This document shows positions 1-7,900 of a DNA stretch of 11,624 bases, in pieces. Position 1 is the stretch's first letter; each line of letters starts with the position of its first letter. The stretch lies in contig JANOAR010000101.1 of NCBI GenBank assembly GCA_031411235.1, positions 1 through 11,624 on the forward strand, read 5' to 3'. Both the position numbers and the translations under genes were made by a program. The notes below the pieces were generated by a model, which had not been told where the DNA came from, searched no databases, and saw only the letters and a program-made list of their open reading frames with translations. This DNA is from JANOAR01 sp031411235. GTDB taxonomy: Bacteria; Verrucomicrobiota; Verrucomicrobiia; Verrucomicrobiales; Verrucomicrobiaceae.

Positions 1-26
1 GGTTCTACGCGGGTTTTAATGGGCGA
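1..26 (+). repeat. IS left terminal inverted repeat
   Basis: The sequence begins GGTTCTACGCGGG. All 26 bases are the exact reverse complement of 1288-1313; the match breaks at base 27. It lies at the 3' end of the transposase gene, whose TAA stop (16-18) and last codons are inside the repeat. Confidence 0.92.
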
Positions 27-1266
27 TTGAGGGTTTGAGATCGAGTTTGCCGCAGTGGAAGAGGATGCGTACACGATAGTTGGCGAAGGAGCGGAAGCCT
101 CTTGCCGCGCTCTTGATGGCTTGGATGCGGCTGTTGAGTCCTTCGCTCACGGCGTTGGTGATGCGGTGGTGGATGTAGTTGAAGATTTCGCGCCAGTGGC
201 GCTCGATCATGCGCACGACCTTCTTCAACGGCTCCAGGCGGCTGCGCATCACGGCCTTGCGCCAGGCCTCGTAGAAGCGCTGGGCGGCTGTGGGTGATCG
301 GTAGTTCCAGAAGTGGCGGAAGTCCTCCTTGTAGTGCCAGGCTCGGCTGGTTTTCAGATCCAGTTGGTGCAGCGCTCGGAAGCTCACGGCTTGGCTGCTG
401 CGCCCGTCACTGTAAGTGCGCAGCCATTGATATTTGCTGCCCTTGAGCGTGTCGTCGCCGGTGGCCAGCAGGCGCTTGTGCTCGGCCTTGCGCACGCTGT
501 CCACCGCTGCATTGAGATGGGAACTCACATGATACTTGTCATGCACGATGTCGGCCTCGGGCAGCACCTGGCGGCTGGCTTTGAGGAAGGCGTCCCACAT
601 GTCCATGGCAACTGCCTGCACTTGCGCTCGCTGTTCTGCGGGGAGGGTCTCCAGCAGCGTCACAGCGGCGGCGTGGGTGCGGCCCTCAACGACTTCGAGC
701 ACGCGTGCGTTGTCCGCATCAAGGTCGTTGAGCGTGGTGATGTAGCTCTGTGCGCGTTTGAAGCTCTTCTCGTCCATGCCCACATGCTTGAGGCCCGATA
801 CCTCGCGCCGCGCCATGCCGCGCTGCACGCCGCGCTCCATGATGCGTTGCGCACCTTCCCAGCCGATGCCCAGCAATGCGCACGCATCGCTGGTGCTCGC
901 GGCGCTCTGCAGCACCGCAATGGCGAAGGTTTCAAACAGCCAGGTGAAGGGCGAGTGTTTGCCTGCCCAGGGCACTTCGGTGGTCTTGATGCCGCAAGCC
1001 TTGCAATCGCTGCGCGGCACCTGCGCCCGCAACAGCGTTTCAAACTGCATGGTGTCCAGATGCCGCCAGGTGCGCTGCGGCGCATGATCGAAGATGGCGC
1101 AAGGCTCCCGGCACTGCGGACAGACCACCGCCGAGCGGCACGCACGCTTCAGCGCAATTTCCACCTTCCGGGCCTCAACACTCACGTTCACCTCCGTCAC
1201 AACCCAGCTCTCGTCCAAACCCAGCAGCAGGTGATAGTGCCCTTGAAGGCTTTCAGTTCGATTCAT
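16..1266 (-). CDS. ISL3-family transposase (DDE type)
   Basis: This 416-aa protein catalyses cut-and-paste transposition of the surrounding element. The N-terminus has a zinc-ribbon-like set of cysteines, CPQC (residues 49-52) and CKAC (88-91), followed by the PWAGKHSPFTWLFE region typical of the ISL3 helix-turn-helix segment (about 99-150). The catalytic part follows: D165 in VGMDEKSF, D222 in AMDMWDAF and E375 in SEGLNSRIQAIK are the expected DDE residues, and the DKYHV block (243-247) is also characteristic. The C-terminus RGFRSFANYRVRILFHCGKL is a hallmark of the family. Length is normal (about 400-430 aa) and no frameshift is seen, so it should be functional. The ATG at 1266 sits just inside the right inverted repeat, so its promoter must lie in the short gap or in flanking DNA. 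Many plus-strand open frames overlap it, but they are antisense shadows. Confidence 0.95.
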   Translation of the reverse strand: MNRTESLQGHYHLLLGLDESWVVTEVNVSVEARKVEIALKRACRSAVVCPQCREPCAIFDHAPQRTWRHLDTMQFETLLRAQVPRSDCKACGIKTTEVPWAGKHSPFTWLFETFAIAVLQSAASTSDACALLGIGWEGAQRIMERGVQRGMARREVSGLKHVGMDEKSFKRAQSYITTLNDLDADNARVLEVVEGRTHAAAVTLLETLPAEQRAQVQAVAMDMWDAFLKASRQVLPEADIVHDKYHVSSHLNAAVDSVRKAEHKRLLATGDDTLKGSKYQWLRTYSDGRSSQAVSFRALHQLDLKTSRAWHYKEDFRHFWNYRSPTAAQRFYEAWRKAVMRSRLEPLKKVVRMIERHWREIFNYIHHRITNAVSEGLNSRIQAIKSAARGFRSFANYRVRILFHCGKLDLKPSIAH

Positions 1267-1287
1267 CCAAACCTATACACCTTCCCC

Positions 1288-1313
1288 TCGCCCATTAAAA
1301 CCCGCGTAGAACC
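1288..1313 (-). repeat. IS right terminal inverted repeat
   Basis: This is the exact reverse complement of bases 1-26. It lies on the transposase promoter side, 21 bp upstream of the transposase start codon (read on the minus strand). It also supplies the TAA stop (1295-1297) of the neighbouring interrupted gene. Confidence 0.92.
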
Positions 1314-1801
1314 GGAAATTTGGGCCGCCTGCTCGCAATCGCAGCCTCGTGAGCAACGACCAAGGCCGACGGAAGTCTTCCAAGAGTAAGTGTGGACGCA
1401 GTGTAGCTCTGAACAACAAAGGGCCACATAAACTTCTGTTCATACCAGAACGCTATCGGAAAGAGAACCAAGGCAAGCACCAGCGACAAAGGCTGCTTAA
1501 AAAATATGGGCAGGAAGAAAGAAAGCAGCGCACTGACAATCAAAATGTTCTTTGTTCTGCGGTAACGAAGAAGCTGGTTGTGTGCAACAGTGCTCAAATA
1601 ATAAGTGATACTCATTCGCTTCTGAGTCAGCTGCTGTAAAACAATGGTAATCCAGAATCCCATTGGGACGAAGATGAACCAGTAAATCCACTTGGGGCCG
1701 TATGTCACATCTTCAGACACCTTCACAGTTGCGTCCTGCGTGCCAGTTGATGCACAAATCTTTGGGAGAGTCTGTGCAGAAGAAATGGTGATACTCGTCA
1801 T
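1295..1801 (-). pseudogene. Membrane protein gene, 3' end interrupted by the IS
   Basis: The reading frame encodes 168 aa. Hydrophobic segments lie at about residues 38-58 (WIYWFIFVPMGFWITIVL), 85-101 (NILIVSALLSFFLPIFF) and 104-120 (LSLVLALVLFPIAFWY), so it is probably an inner-membrane protein with two or three helices and a short polar N-terminus. I do not recognise the family. The last five or so codons and the TAA stop come from the IS right inverted repeat (1288-1313), so the native 3' end is missing or displaced beyond the IS, outside this window. Base composition is clearly more AT-rich than the genes downstream, suggesting a different origin. The start is uncertain. No Shine-Dalgarno precedes the ATG at 1801, and the same frame stays open upstream (protein-like: NDPTVSPTQKQSPE) to an in-frame TGA near 1863 but without a standard start codon. 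How many native residues are lost cannot be judged from this window. Confidence 0.6.
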
Positions 1802-2184
1802 CTCAGGAGATTGCTTCTGGGTTGGGCTAACAGTTGGATCATTAACATTTTTGTCGGTTTGTCACCGCGCTACTTTATAGCCGACAGCTTTGTGTGTTTT
1901 GTGCGGGCTTGTCGAGAAAGTGTTTCCTCATTGGCTGAATTTTGATCGTCAGACAAATAGGTCGGACGATGACGCCCACGGGCAGCAAAGACACAGAATG
2001 AGCTTGGCGTTGGGACACTTTTGAAAAGAGGGGAGCCCGCTGGATGATTGATGAGGGGCGAGCTGGTAGGTATGGCCGCAACCGGCCCACAAGAGACGCA
2101 AAAGTGCCTGATGAGGCTGGAATCCTTGCTGTTGCTGGGTTGCAGCGCGGTGGCGGGGCCGAAATGGCGGTTCCGTTCGTCGCC

Positions 2185-2394
2185 GCTCCGCGGGTTGGCG
2201 GCGTGGCTCCGCGGGTTGGCGGCGTGGCTCCGTGGGTTGGCGTCGTCGCTCCGTGGGTTGGCGGCGTCGCTCCGTGGGTTGGCGGCGTCGCTCCGCGGGT
2301 TGGTGGCGTGGCTCCGTGGGTTGGCGGCGTGGCTCCGTGGAGCGGTGGCGTGGCTCCGTGGAGCGGTGGCGTGGTTCCGTGGGTTGGCTGGGTT
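2185..2394. repeat. Ten-copy 21-bp tandem repeat (minisatellite)
   Basis: Ten consecutive 21-bp units start at 2185, 2206, 2227, 2248, 2269, 2290, 2311, 2332, 2353 and 2374. Each begins GCTCCG(C/T)GGG, except that units 8-9 read GCTCCGTGGAGCGG and unit 10 begins GTTCCG. Most end TTGGCGGCGT followed by G or C. Units 1 and 2 are identical, as are units 4 and 5 and units 8 and 9, which points to expansion by slippage or unequal crossing over. Because 21 is divisible by three, every frame reads as a heptapeptide repeat (VAPRVGG-like on plus, HAANPRS-like on minus). The most variable base (unit position 7, C or T) is synonymous only in that minus frame. The other changes are nonsynonymous there, so coding is not supported. 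Confidence 0.9.
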
Positions 2395-2497
2395 TATCAC
2401 GAATGGGACAGCGCCATCAGGGAGCTTCAGGCGAGGCGCGGAGCCATTGCTAGCGAGATGGCGCGGCGAATGGGCAGGTGAGTGATCTATTTTTGGA

Positions 2498-2516
2498 ATT
2501 CCTAATTCCGCATTCC
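2498..2516 (+). repeat. ATTCC heptad repeat before the operon
   Basis: ATTCC occurs three times at exact 7-bp spacing (2498, 2505, 2512). The first two copies form part of a small perfect hairpin, GGAATT-CCT-AATTCC (2495-2509). It ends 22 bp before the start codon at 2539. It may be a promoter-proximal regulatory or repetitive element; the function is unknown. Confidence 0.5.
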
Positions 2517-2538
2517 CACGCCATAGTTTGCGCCTCTT

Positions 2539-4137
2539 ATGCTCGCCACCACGGCACTCCTTCGCTTGCTCTTGCCCCTCGTCGTGCTCATCGCGTCGGC
2601 CCATGCCCGAGCTGCCGGAGCCCCTCAGGATGACACCGCCAAGGCTGTGCGGCAAGCCGAGCTGACGCTGCCACAAATGCAGCCCAACGACGAGCAGCAT
2701 AACCAAAGCATCATCGACGACATGGTGAAGCTCTACACCCTCACCGAGGCGCAGCGCCTCGCCTTGGCAAAAGCCGCTGAGGAAGCCACCGCTGCGCGGA
2801 CGGCAATCTACCGCGAGAGCCTCATCGCCACCATCAAGGGCAAAAATCTCGATTCCGGCTACTGGTACTACGAGTGGTATGCTCGCCTCGCCTCGCCCGA
2901 GCTACTACCACGCTTCCTCGCTGCCGACGCCCCGTGGGACAAGGCCGTGGCCGCGACGCTCAGCCCTGCCCAGCTCGCCTCTTGGCAGCAGGAAGTGCAG
3001 AAGCGCCAAGCCCTCAACGAGTCGCAAATGCTGAAAGCCATCCCCAAATTTATCGCCCAAGCGAAGCCACAAATCCGCGAAGAAATCACCAGTCGAGACA
3101 AACGCTTGAGCAGCGCCTTGAAGCTGTCTGAAGCCCAAATTCAGGCCATGAAGCCCGGCCTCCAAACTCTCGAAAAAGCCCTGGAAGATCGGCTTGTCCA
3201 AGCCTGCACTGCCGAGGCGAAAACCCCACCGCGCGGGCTTGTCGATATTCTGGATGCCGCTGCTCGCGAGCGCTTGGAGCGTGGCCAGGAAAACTTCAAT
3301 CTCGCCTACCAGCCCTACTGCGAAGCGCTGGCCCAGGGCTGGCAGGCCTACATCGAGAGCCATCTCACTGCGGAGCAAAAAAAAGTCTGGCAAGCCTACC
3401 TCGCCGAGGCGGATCAACGGCTCCAGAAAGCCATCGCTGAGCACACCAAGACCGCCACGGAAACACGGCGCGAAACTCGCCTGCCAGCGCTCCAGGCTCG
3501 GTTGGATGCCATCGTCGTCGCACTGGGCTTCAGTGCCGAGCACGCCGCCGCGATGCGCAAGGATCTCGAAAAAGCCCTCGACGCCACCCTCCTGCCCTGG
3601 TCGCAGACACTCCTGGAAACCATGGCCCAGGGCTTCGAGTCCATGCCCGACGCCGATGCCGATGAGCGGCTCAATCGCCTCGAAGTCGGCGGCTATTCGT
3701 TCCGCAGCACCGAGGGCGATGAAGCCCAGTGCCAGGCCGAGGAAGCGTTTTGGGATGCCCTCTTGACCAGCCACCTCTCTGCCGATGAGCAGCAGCGCTG
3801 GAAGGCCAGCGAGGCTGGGCGCATTCAGTTTCGCACACAGGCCTTCACCCGTAGCGTCGTTGCGGCGGTGGACAGCCTAGCCAGCCTCACCCACTCGCAG
3901 CGCACCCGCCTAGCAGCCCTGGTTGAAAAGGCCTGCGCCGAGGCCGCGACCAGCCGCCAGCCCCTGCAAGACCTGTTGCAGTACGGCGGCACTCAGAACT
4001 TCAGAATATTCCTCCATGCCCTGCCCAAGACCGACCTGGAAGCTTTGTTTGAACCTCAGCAGCTTGACTTGATCGCGACTGATATGAAACGAACCGCCAG
4101 CCAATGGCAAAACCTGGAGCGCAAACTCAAGCCATGA
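2539..4137 (+). CDS. Secreted alpha-helical repeat protein, unknown function
   Basis: This 532-aa protein has a signal peptide (residues 1 to about 25, cleavage near AHARA). The rest is charged and Gln/Ala/Leu-rich, almost certainly helical, and exported to the periplasm or surface. It carries an internal repeat with two alternating half-motifs. Half-motif A is L-[ST]-x2-Q-x3-[LM] (LTEAQ at 68, LSEAQ at 196, LTHSQ at 450, and a divergent FSAEH at 331). Half-motif B is W-x7-L-[ST]-x6-W, with W/L/W at 133/141/149, 268/276/284 and 405/413/421. A and B are 73-82 residues apart. The same motifs occur in the next gene, so the two proteins are paralogues. The LTxxQ feel recalls the Spy/CpxP periplasmic chaperone group, but I see no firm homology. 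Four cysteines (223, 261, 398, 466) could be redox clients of the thioredoxin encoded two genes on. No Shine-Dalgarno is present; the start was chosen for the signal peptide. First gene of a three-gene coupled operon. Confidence 0.85.
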   Translation: MLATTALLRLLLPLVVLIASAHARAAGAPQDDTAKAVRQAELTLPQMQPNDEQHNQSIIDDMVKLYTLTEAQRLALAKAAEEATAARTAIYRESLIATIKGKNLDSGYWYYEWYARLASPELLPRFLAADAPWDKAVAATLSPAQLASWQQEVQKRQALNESQMLKAIPKFIAQAKPQIREEITSRDKRLSSALKLSEAQIQAMKPGLQTLEKALEDRLVQACTAEAKTPPRGLVDILDAAARERLERGQENFNLAYQPYCEALAQGWQAYIESHLTAEQKKVWQAYLAEADQRLQKAIAEHTKTATETRRETRLPALQARLDAIVVALGFSAEHAAAMRKDLEKALDATLLPWSQTLLETMAQGFESMPDADADERLNRLEVGGYSFRSTEGDEAQCQAEEAFWDALLTSHLSADEQQRWKASEAGRIQFRTQAFTRSVVAAVDSLASLTHSQRTRLAALVEKACAEAATSRQPLQDLLQYGGTQNFRIFLHALPKTDLEALFEPQQLDLIATDMKRTASQWQNLERKLKP

Positions 4138-4991
4138 ACGCGCCCTTTCACCGGCTCGCGCTTCTTGTCGTTTGCCTCTTGCTCATCCCTCTCGGCGCAC
4201 CGGCTCAGTCCCCTACCCCGCCGCTCACCAGTCGCGAGCACATCACTCGCGGCATCTCCACTTTTTTCGCCAGCGAGATGGAAGAACACCGCACCGCCGA
4301 GCTAAAAAAAATGCGCCTCCTTCTCGATGACCTGCGGCGCAGCATCCAGCTCGACCCCGAGCGCCTTCACCGGCTAGAAATCGCCGCCGCTGGAGCCACC
4401 GAGCGCACCATGCGCAGTTGGAAAAAGAACCTCGACAGCTACCTCACCAGCCGCACTAAAGACGCCACCGCCAGCACCATCGACGGGATCCTCAACTCGA
4501 TGAAAAACCACTCTCGCAGCGGTGATAGTCCGGCGAAAAACAACGTCTGGATCACCGCCCTTAGCGATGTCTTGACCCCCGCCGAACGCAGCGCCTGGGA
4601 TCTCCACAAGACCGAGCGCCAGAGTTACCAGGAACAGGCTCTCACCGACCTCTTCCTCGCCGAGTTGCAACTCCATATCGGCCTCGACGCTGAGCAAACC
4701 CAACGGCTCGCTCCCCTCGCTACCAAAGCCATCCACGACTACCTGCCAGACTTCGCCCGCCAGGACGACAACAACCTGTCCTTTGAGATGATACCCTTGT
4801 TTCTCAAAGCTATCCCCGAGAGTCAGGCCCAGGCCATCGTCAAACCCCCGCAGTGGGAGCGCTTCAAGACACACCTGGGCGAAAATTTGGGCAACTGGGA
4901 CGACCTTGCTGAGGAACATGCCGAGCGAATCAAGCGCGATGAGGAAGCGAAAAAGAAAGCCGAAACCCAACTCTCGAAACCCGCCCCATGA
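4134..4991 (+). CDS. Secreted helical protein, paralogue of the upstream gene
   Basis: This protein is 285 aa from the ATG at 4134, which overlaps the upstream stop (ATGA). An in-frame ATG 30 bp earlier (4104) is less likely because the signal peptide begins cleanly at MNAPFHRLALLVVCLLLIPLG, with cleavage near APA-QS. There is no lipobox. The mature part is helical, has no cysteine and ends in a Lys/Glu-rich tail. It carries the same motifs as its neighbour: half-motif A at LDPERLHRL (73-81) and LDAEQTQRL (184-192), and half-motif B with W139, L147-T148 and W155. Its C-terminal half (RLAPLATKA, then FLKAIP at 223-228) matches the last module of the upstream protein (RLAALVEKA, FLHALP at 491-496) with similar spacing, which is good evidence of common descent. 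The family is not recognised. Translation is probably coupled at both ends, so it should be made together with its neighbours and may interact with them. Confidence 0.85.
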   Translation: MNAPFHRLALLVVCLLLIPLGAPAQSPTPPLTSREHITRGISTFFASEMEEHRTAELKKMRLLLDDLRRSIQLDPERLHRLEIAAAGATERTMRSWKKNLDSYLTSRTKDATASTIDGILNSMKNHSRSGDSPAKNNVWITALSDVLTPAERSAWDLHKTERQSYQEQALTDLFLAELQLHIGLDAEQTQRLAPLATKAIHDYLPDFARQDDNNLSFEMIPLFLKAIPESQAQAIVKPPQWERFKTHLGENLGNWDDLAEEHAERIKRDEEAKKKAETQLSKPAP

Positions 4992-7900
4992 AGCTTTCCC
5001 TCGCCCTGCTATCTCCCAGCCGAATTGCCGCCCTCACCTTAACGGTGAGCCTCTCCTTTGCCCTCGCCGCGCCGCCGCCCCAACCACCCCCGCATCGCCT
5101 CTACTGGGACAACCATGAATCCCTCCCCGGCACCCTCCTCGCCGCCGCCCCCGGCAACATCACTTGGCGGAGCGACCTTTTTGCCCAGCCCGTGCAGCTT
5201 GGCCTCGGGCCACTGCTGCTCATCACTGGCAGCGCCACCGAGCGACCCTTAAAACTCGACCCCGGAGCTGACTTTAAGATTGTCCTCACCAACGGCGACT
5301 GCCTCTATGCCGACATCCTCAGCAGCAGCCCTGCAGGCCTCGCCGTGCGCAGTGCCCGGCATGGCGACATCACCCTGCCCTTCGCCTCTGTGCATCGCCT
5401 CACCCGCGTGCGTGGCGGCACCGCCGTCTATGCAGGTCCCCGAGGCATTGAAGGCTGGCCGGATAAAGACTGGGAAATAGGCGTCGGCGGCAGCCTCACC
5501 ACCTACGCCTGCTACCGCTCTGGCAAGTTGGAACTAAAACTCCCCGAGCGTCTCGCTCTCGATCTCACCCTCAGCTCCACTGCCCGGCTGCAATTTGCCT
5601 TCCGCCTCTACTCCGACCGTGTCGCCATCGCGGAACTCTCCCTTTGGGACGGCTTCCTCGTTCTCACCGCTGCCGATGGCCCCCGCTTCACCCCGCTGCT
5701 CACCCTGCGCCCCGACGAGCATCGGCTTAGCCTCCGTGTGCTTGTCGATCGCACCACGCGCAAGACCACCGTGCTCGACGCCACGGGCCGTATTCTCGGT
5801 GGCTCACCGCCCGAAGACCTCGACGCTACCTTCGCCAGCGCCGAAAAACCCGCTGCCAAGACCAGCCCCGAAATGCCCAGCGAAGGCGTCTTCCTCATTA
5901 ACGATAGCAAAGATCTCACGCTCGAACGCCTCGTCGTCCGCCCTTGGAATGGCAAGCCCCAGCCCGTGCTCGCCGCAACTGCCAGCTACGCCCAGCTTGC
6001 CGACGGCAGCCGCCCCGAGGGCTCGCTAAAAGCAGGCCACGCGGCGAATGAGATCGCCGCCAAAGCCACCGCCCCCTTCCCCATCGCCCAGCTAGAGGAA
6101 TACGAATCGCCAGCCGCCGACACCGCGCCCGCTTCTCCCTTCACCGATGCCCCAACTCAGCCCCCCGCTACCGACATTCCCCCTCCTCCTTCCCATTTGC
6201 AGTGGCTTGATGGCACGCAACTCACAGGCGACATCCAGCGCATCGCCGACGGGCAAGTCGAGCTGCGCAGTCCACTTTTTACCCAACTCATCACCGCACC
6301 CCTGGCAGAACTCACTCGCATCGTCTTCAACAAAAACGGCAAACTCCCGCCCGCCACCGAGGCCAGCAAGCTCGAGGACAGTAAGGTCGTCGCGGACAAC
6401 AACGACCCCTTCGCCGCCGAGCCCTCTCCCGAGCCCGCTGCTACGGCCCCGCCCGACCACGCCCCTGCCTTCGCCCGGCTGGATCTCCTCAAAACCAGTG
6501 CCCTCAGCATCCACGGCACCCTGGAGGGCGACGGCAGCGCCAGTCCCTGCTGGCGCTTGTTGGGTGCCACTCAAGCCACCGCCCTGCGCCGCGAGACCAT
6601 GGCTGAACTGCTCATCACGCGCCCTCGCCCAGCCCTTGAAACCCCAGCCGCCCACACCGCCCTGTTTTTCCTCACCGACGACAGCATCCTCGCTGGCACC
6701 CTGGGCAGCATCGACGACAGCGGCATCAACGTCAGCAGCCCCCTCACCCCGCAGCTCACCCAGCTTGCCCACGAGCAGCTTCACGCCGTCCACCTCATCC
6801 ACAGCAACCAGCCCGCCTTGGAAAACGGCTTCACGGATTCCGGCTGGAGCCTTATCGAATCCGGCACTGGTGATGAATTCCATCCCACGCCCAGCAGCAT
6901 AACCCTGCTGCCCGATTGCGCCTATGGGCACTCCAGCCTCATGGCGGGCGGCGACCTCGCCTTCACCCTGAAGGCCGAAGAAGGCTACGGCAGCATCACC
7001 ATCGCCATGTTTTGCGCTGATCTCGCCGACACCCACGACGCCTTTGTTTTTAACATTAACTGCTCCAACAACCAAGTCACCGCCCAACTCGCCGACCCTC
7101 GCAACTCCTCCAGCCAGCGTACCTTACGCGACCTTCCAGACCCCGCCGTGCGCATCCGCCTCGCCTTCACCGAAAGCAACTGCCAGCTCTACGCCAACGA
7201 CAAAATCCTGCTCGACGTACCCGTCCCCATCGAGAAAAAACTGGGCCACGGCCTCGTCTTCGCTTCCGCCAATCTCTGGGGCAACGCCGCCCGCCCCATG
7301 ACCCTCAGCAACCTCAGCCAGAACCCGCATTCCAGCGTCTTGCGCCTCATCACCCTGCCCGCCAAAGCCAAACAAGAAGCCCTCACCATCCCGCGCTTCC
7401 GTCGCGACCTCATCCCCACCCACGCCCTCATCGCCAGCAATGGCGACGTCCTGCGCGGCCACATCGACGCTGCCACCGCTGCCAGGGTAAAATTCACCAG
7501 CGGCCTCGATACCAGCACCATCCCCAGCGATCGCATCGCCGCTGCCGTCTGGCTGCAAAAGCCCGGCCCTAGCCCCAGCGTGAGCATCGTCTTGAACAAA
7601 AACGGCAAGCTCCCGCCCGCCACCGAGAACAGCAAGCCCCAGGACAGTAAGGTTGCCGCAGACAACAACGACGCCTTCGCAGCCGACGCCTTCGCAGCCG
7701 AGTCCCCGCCCGACCAACAGGCTGCCAGCCAGCCCCCAGCCGCCCCCAGCAACACGCCCGCCTCCACTCTCTATGCCCGCCTTCACAACAACGCCCGCTT
7801 TGCCGTCACCGTCGAGAGCATCACCGCCACCCATATCCTTGGTAGCACCGACTTCCTCGGCTCCAGCCGCATCCCCTTGGCCGAAGTCGCCGCCCTGCAA

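Larger units (their letters stand above)
1..1313 (-). mobile_element. ISL3-family insertion sequence, apparently complete
   Basis: The element is about 1.31 kb. It is bounded by a perfect 26-bp inverted repeat (1-26 and 1288-1313) and contains one transposase gene filling nearly all of the interior on the minus strand. One gene of about 400 codons with an N-terminal zinc finger and terminal repeats of this length is the normal layout of ISL3 elements. The outer ends begin with GG, as is common in the family. The left end coincides with the window start, so the left flank and the target duplication (usually 8 bp in ISL3) cannot be seen. The bases after the right end, GGAAATTT (1314-1321), are the candidate duplicated target. 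The intact transposase and perfect ends suggest a recent or still active copy. The insertion interrupts the minus-strand gene at 1295-1801. Confidence 0.9.
1802..2538. other. Gene-free repeat-bearing intergenic region
   Basis: This stretch of about 740 bp separates the interrupted minus-strand gene from the plus-strand operon, so it must hold divergent promoters. I see no convincing coding sequence. Long open frames cross it on both strands (for example 1870-2706 minus and 2044-2481 plus), but they exist because a GC-rich 21-bp repeat lacks stops in every phase; the minus frame also runs into the next gene in antisense. A possible minus-strand -10 (TATAAA in the reverse complement near 1875-1880) could serve the upstream membrane gene, but no good -35 partners it. 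A small inverted repeat (ATCGTC at 1945-1950 with GACGAT at 1965-1970) was noted. The bases between 1860 and 2180 otherwise show nothing recognisable. Confidence 0.6.

Noticed and set aside
313..1389. Plus-strand 358-codon frame
   Set aside because: It is antisense to the ISL3 transposase, whose catalytic motifs are clear on the minus strand.
1945..1970. Inverted repeat ATCGTC/GACGAT as a terminator or riboswitch
   Set aside because: The stem is only 6 bp with a 14-base loop, there is no T-run, and it is not placed after a gene end.
2185..2394. CRISPR array
   Set aside because: The units are contiguous with no unique spacers, and no cas-like gene is nearby.
2044..2481. Plus-strand 145-codon frames reading VAPRVGG or LRGLAAW repeats
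   Set aside because: Two frames of similar length are open over the same DNA, neither has family resemblance, and the repeat variation is not skewed to synonymous sites in either.
1870..2706. Minus-strand 278-codon frame with NPRSHAA heptapeptides
   Set aside because: It begins antisense inside the secreted-protein gene, crosses the tandem repeat and has no recognisable domain or ribosome site; its openness is explained by the stop-free GC-rich repeat.
4374..4970. Minus-strand frame of 198 codons (and similar ones at 6092-7087 and 7124-7900)
   Set aside because: These are antisense shadows of GC-rich coding DNA; they read as Gly/Val-rich protein without motifs, while the plus frames have signal peptides and a thioredoxin active site.
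4134..4991. Lipoprotein assignment because of a Cys in the signal peptide
   Set aside because: The Cys (residue 14) is in the middle of the hydrophobic core and not in a lipobox context; a normal signal peptidase I site follows.
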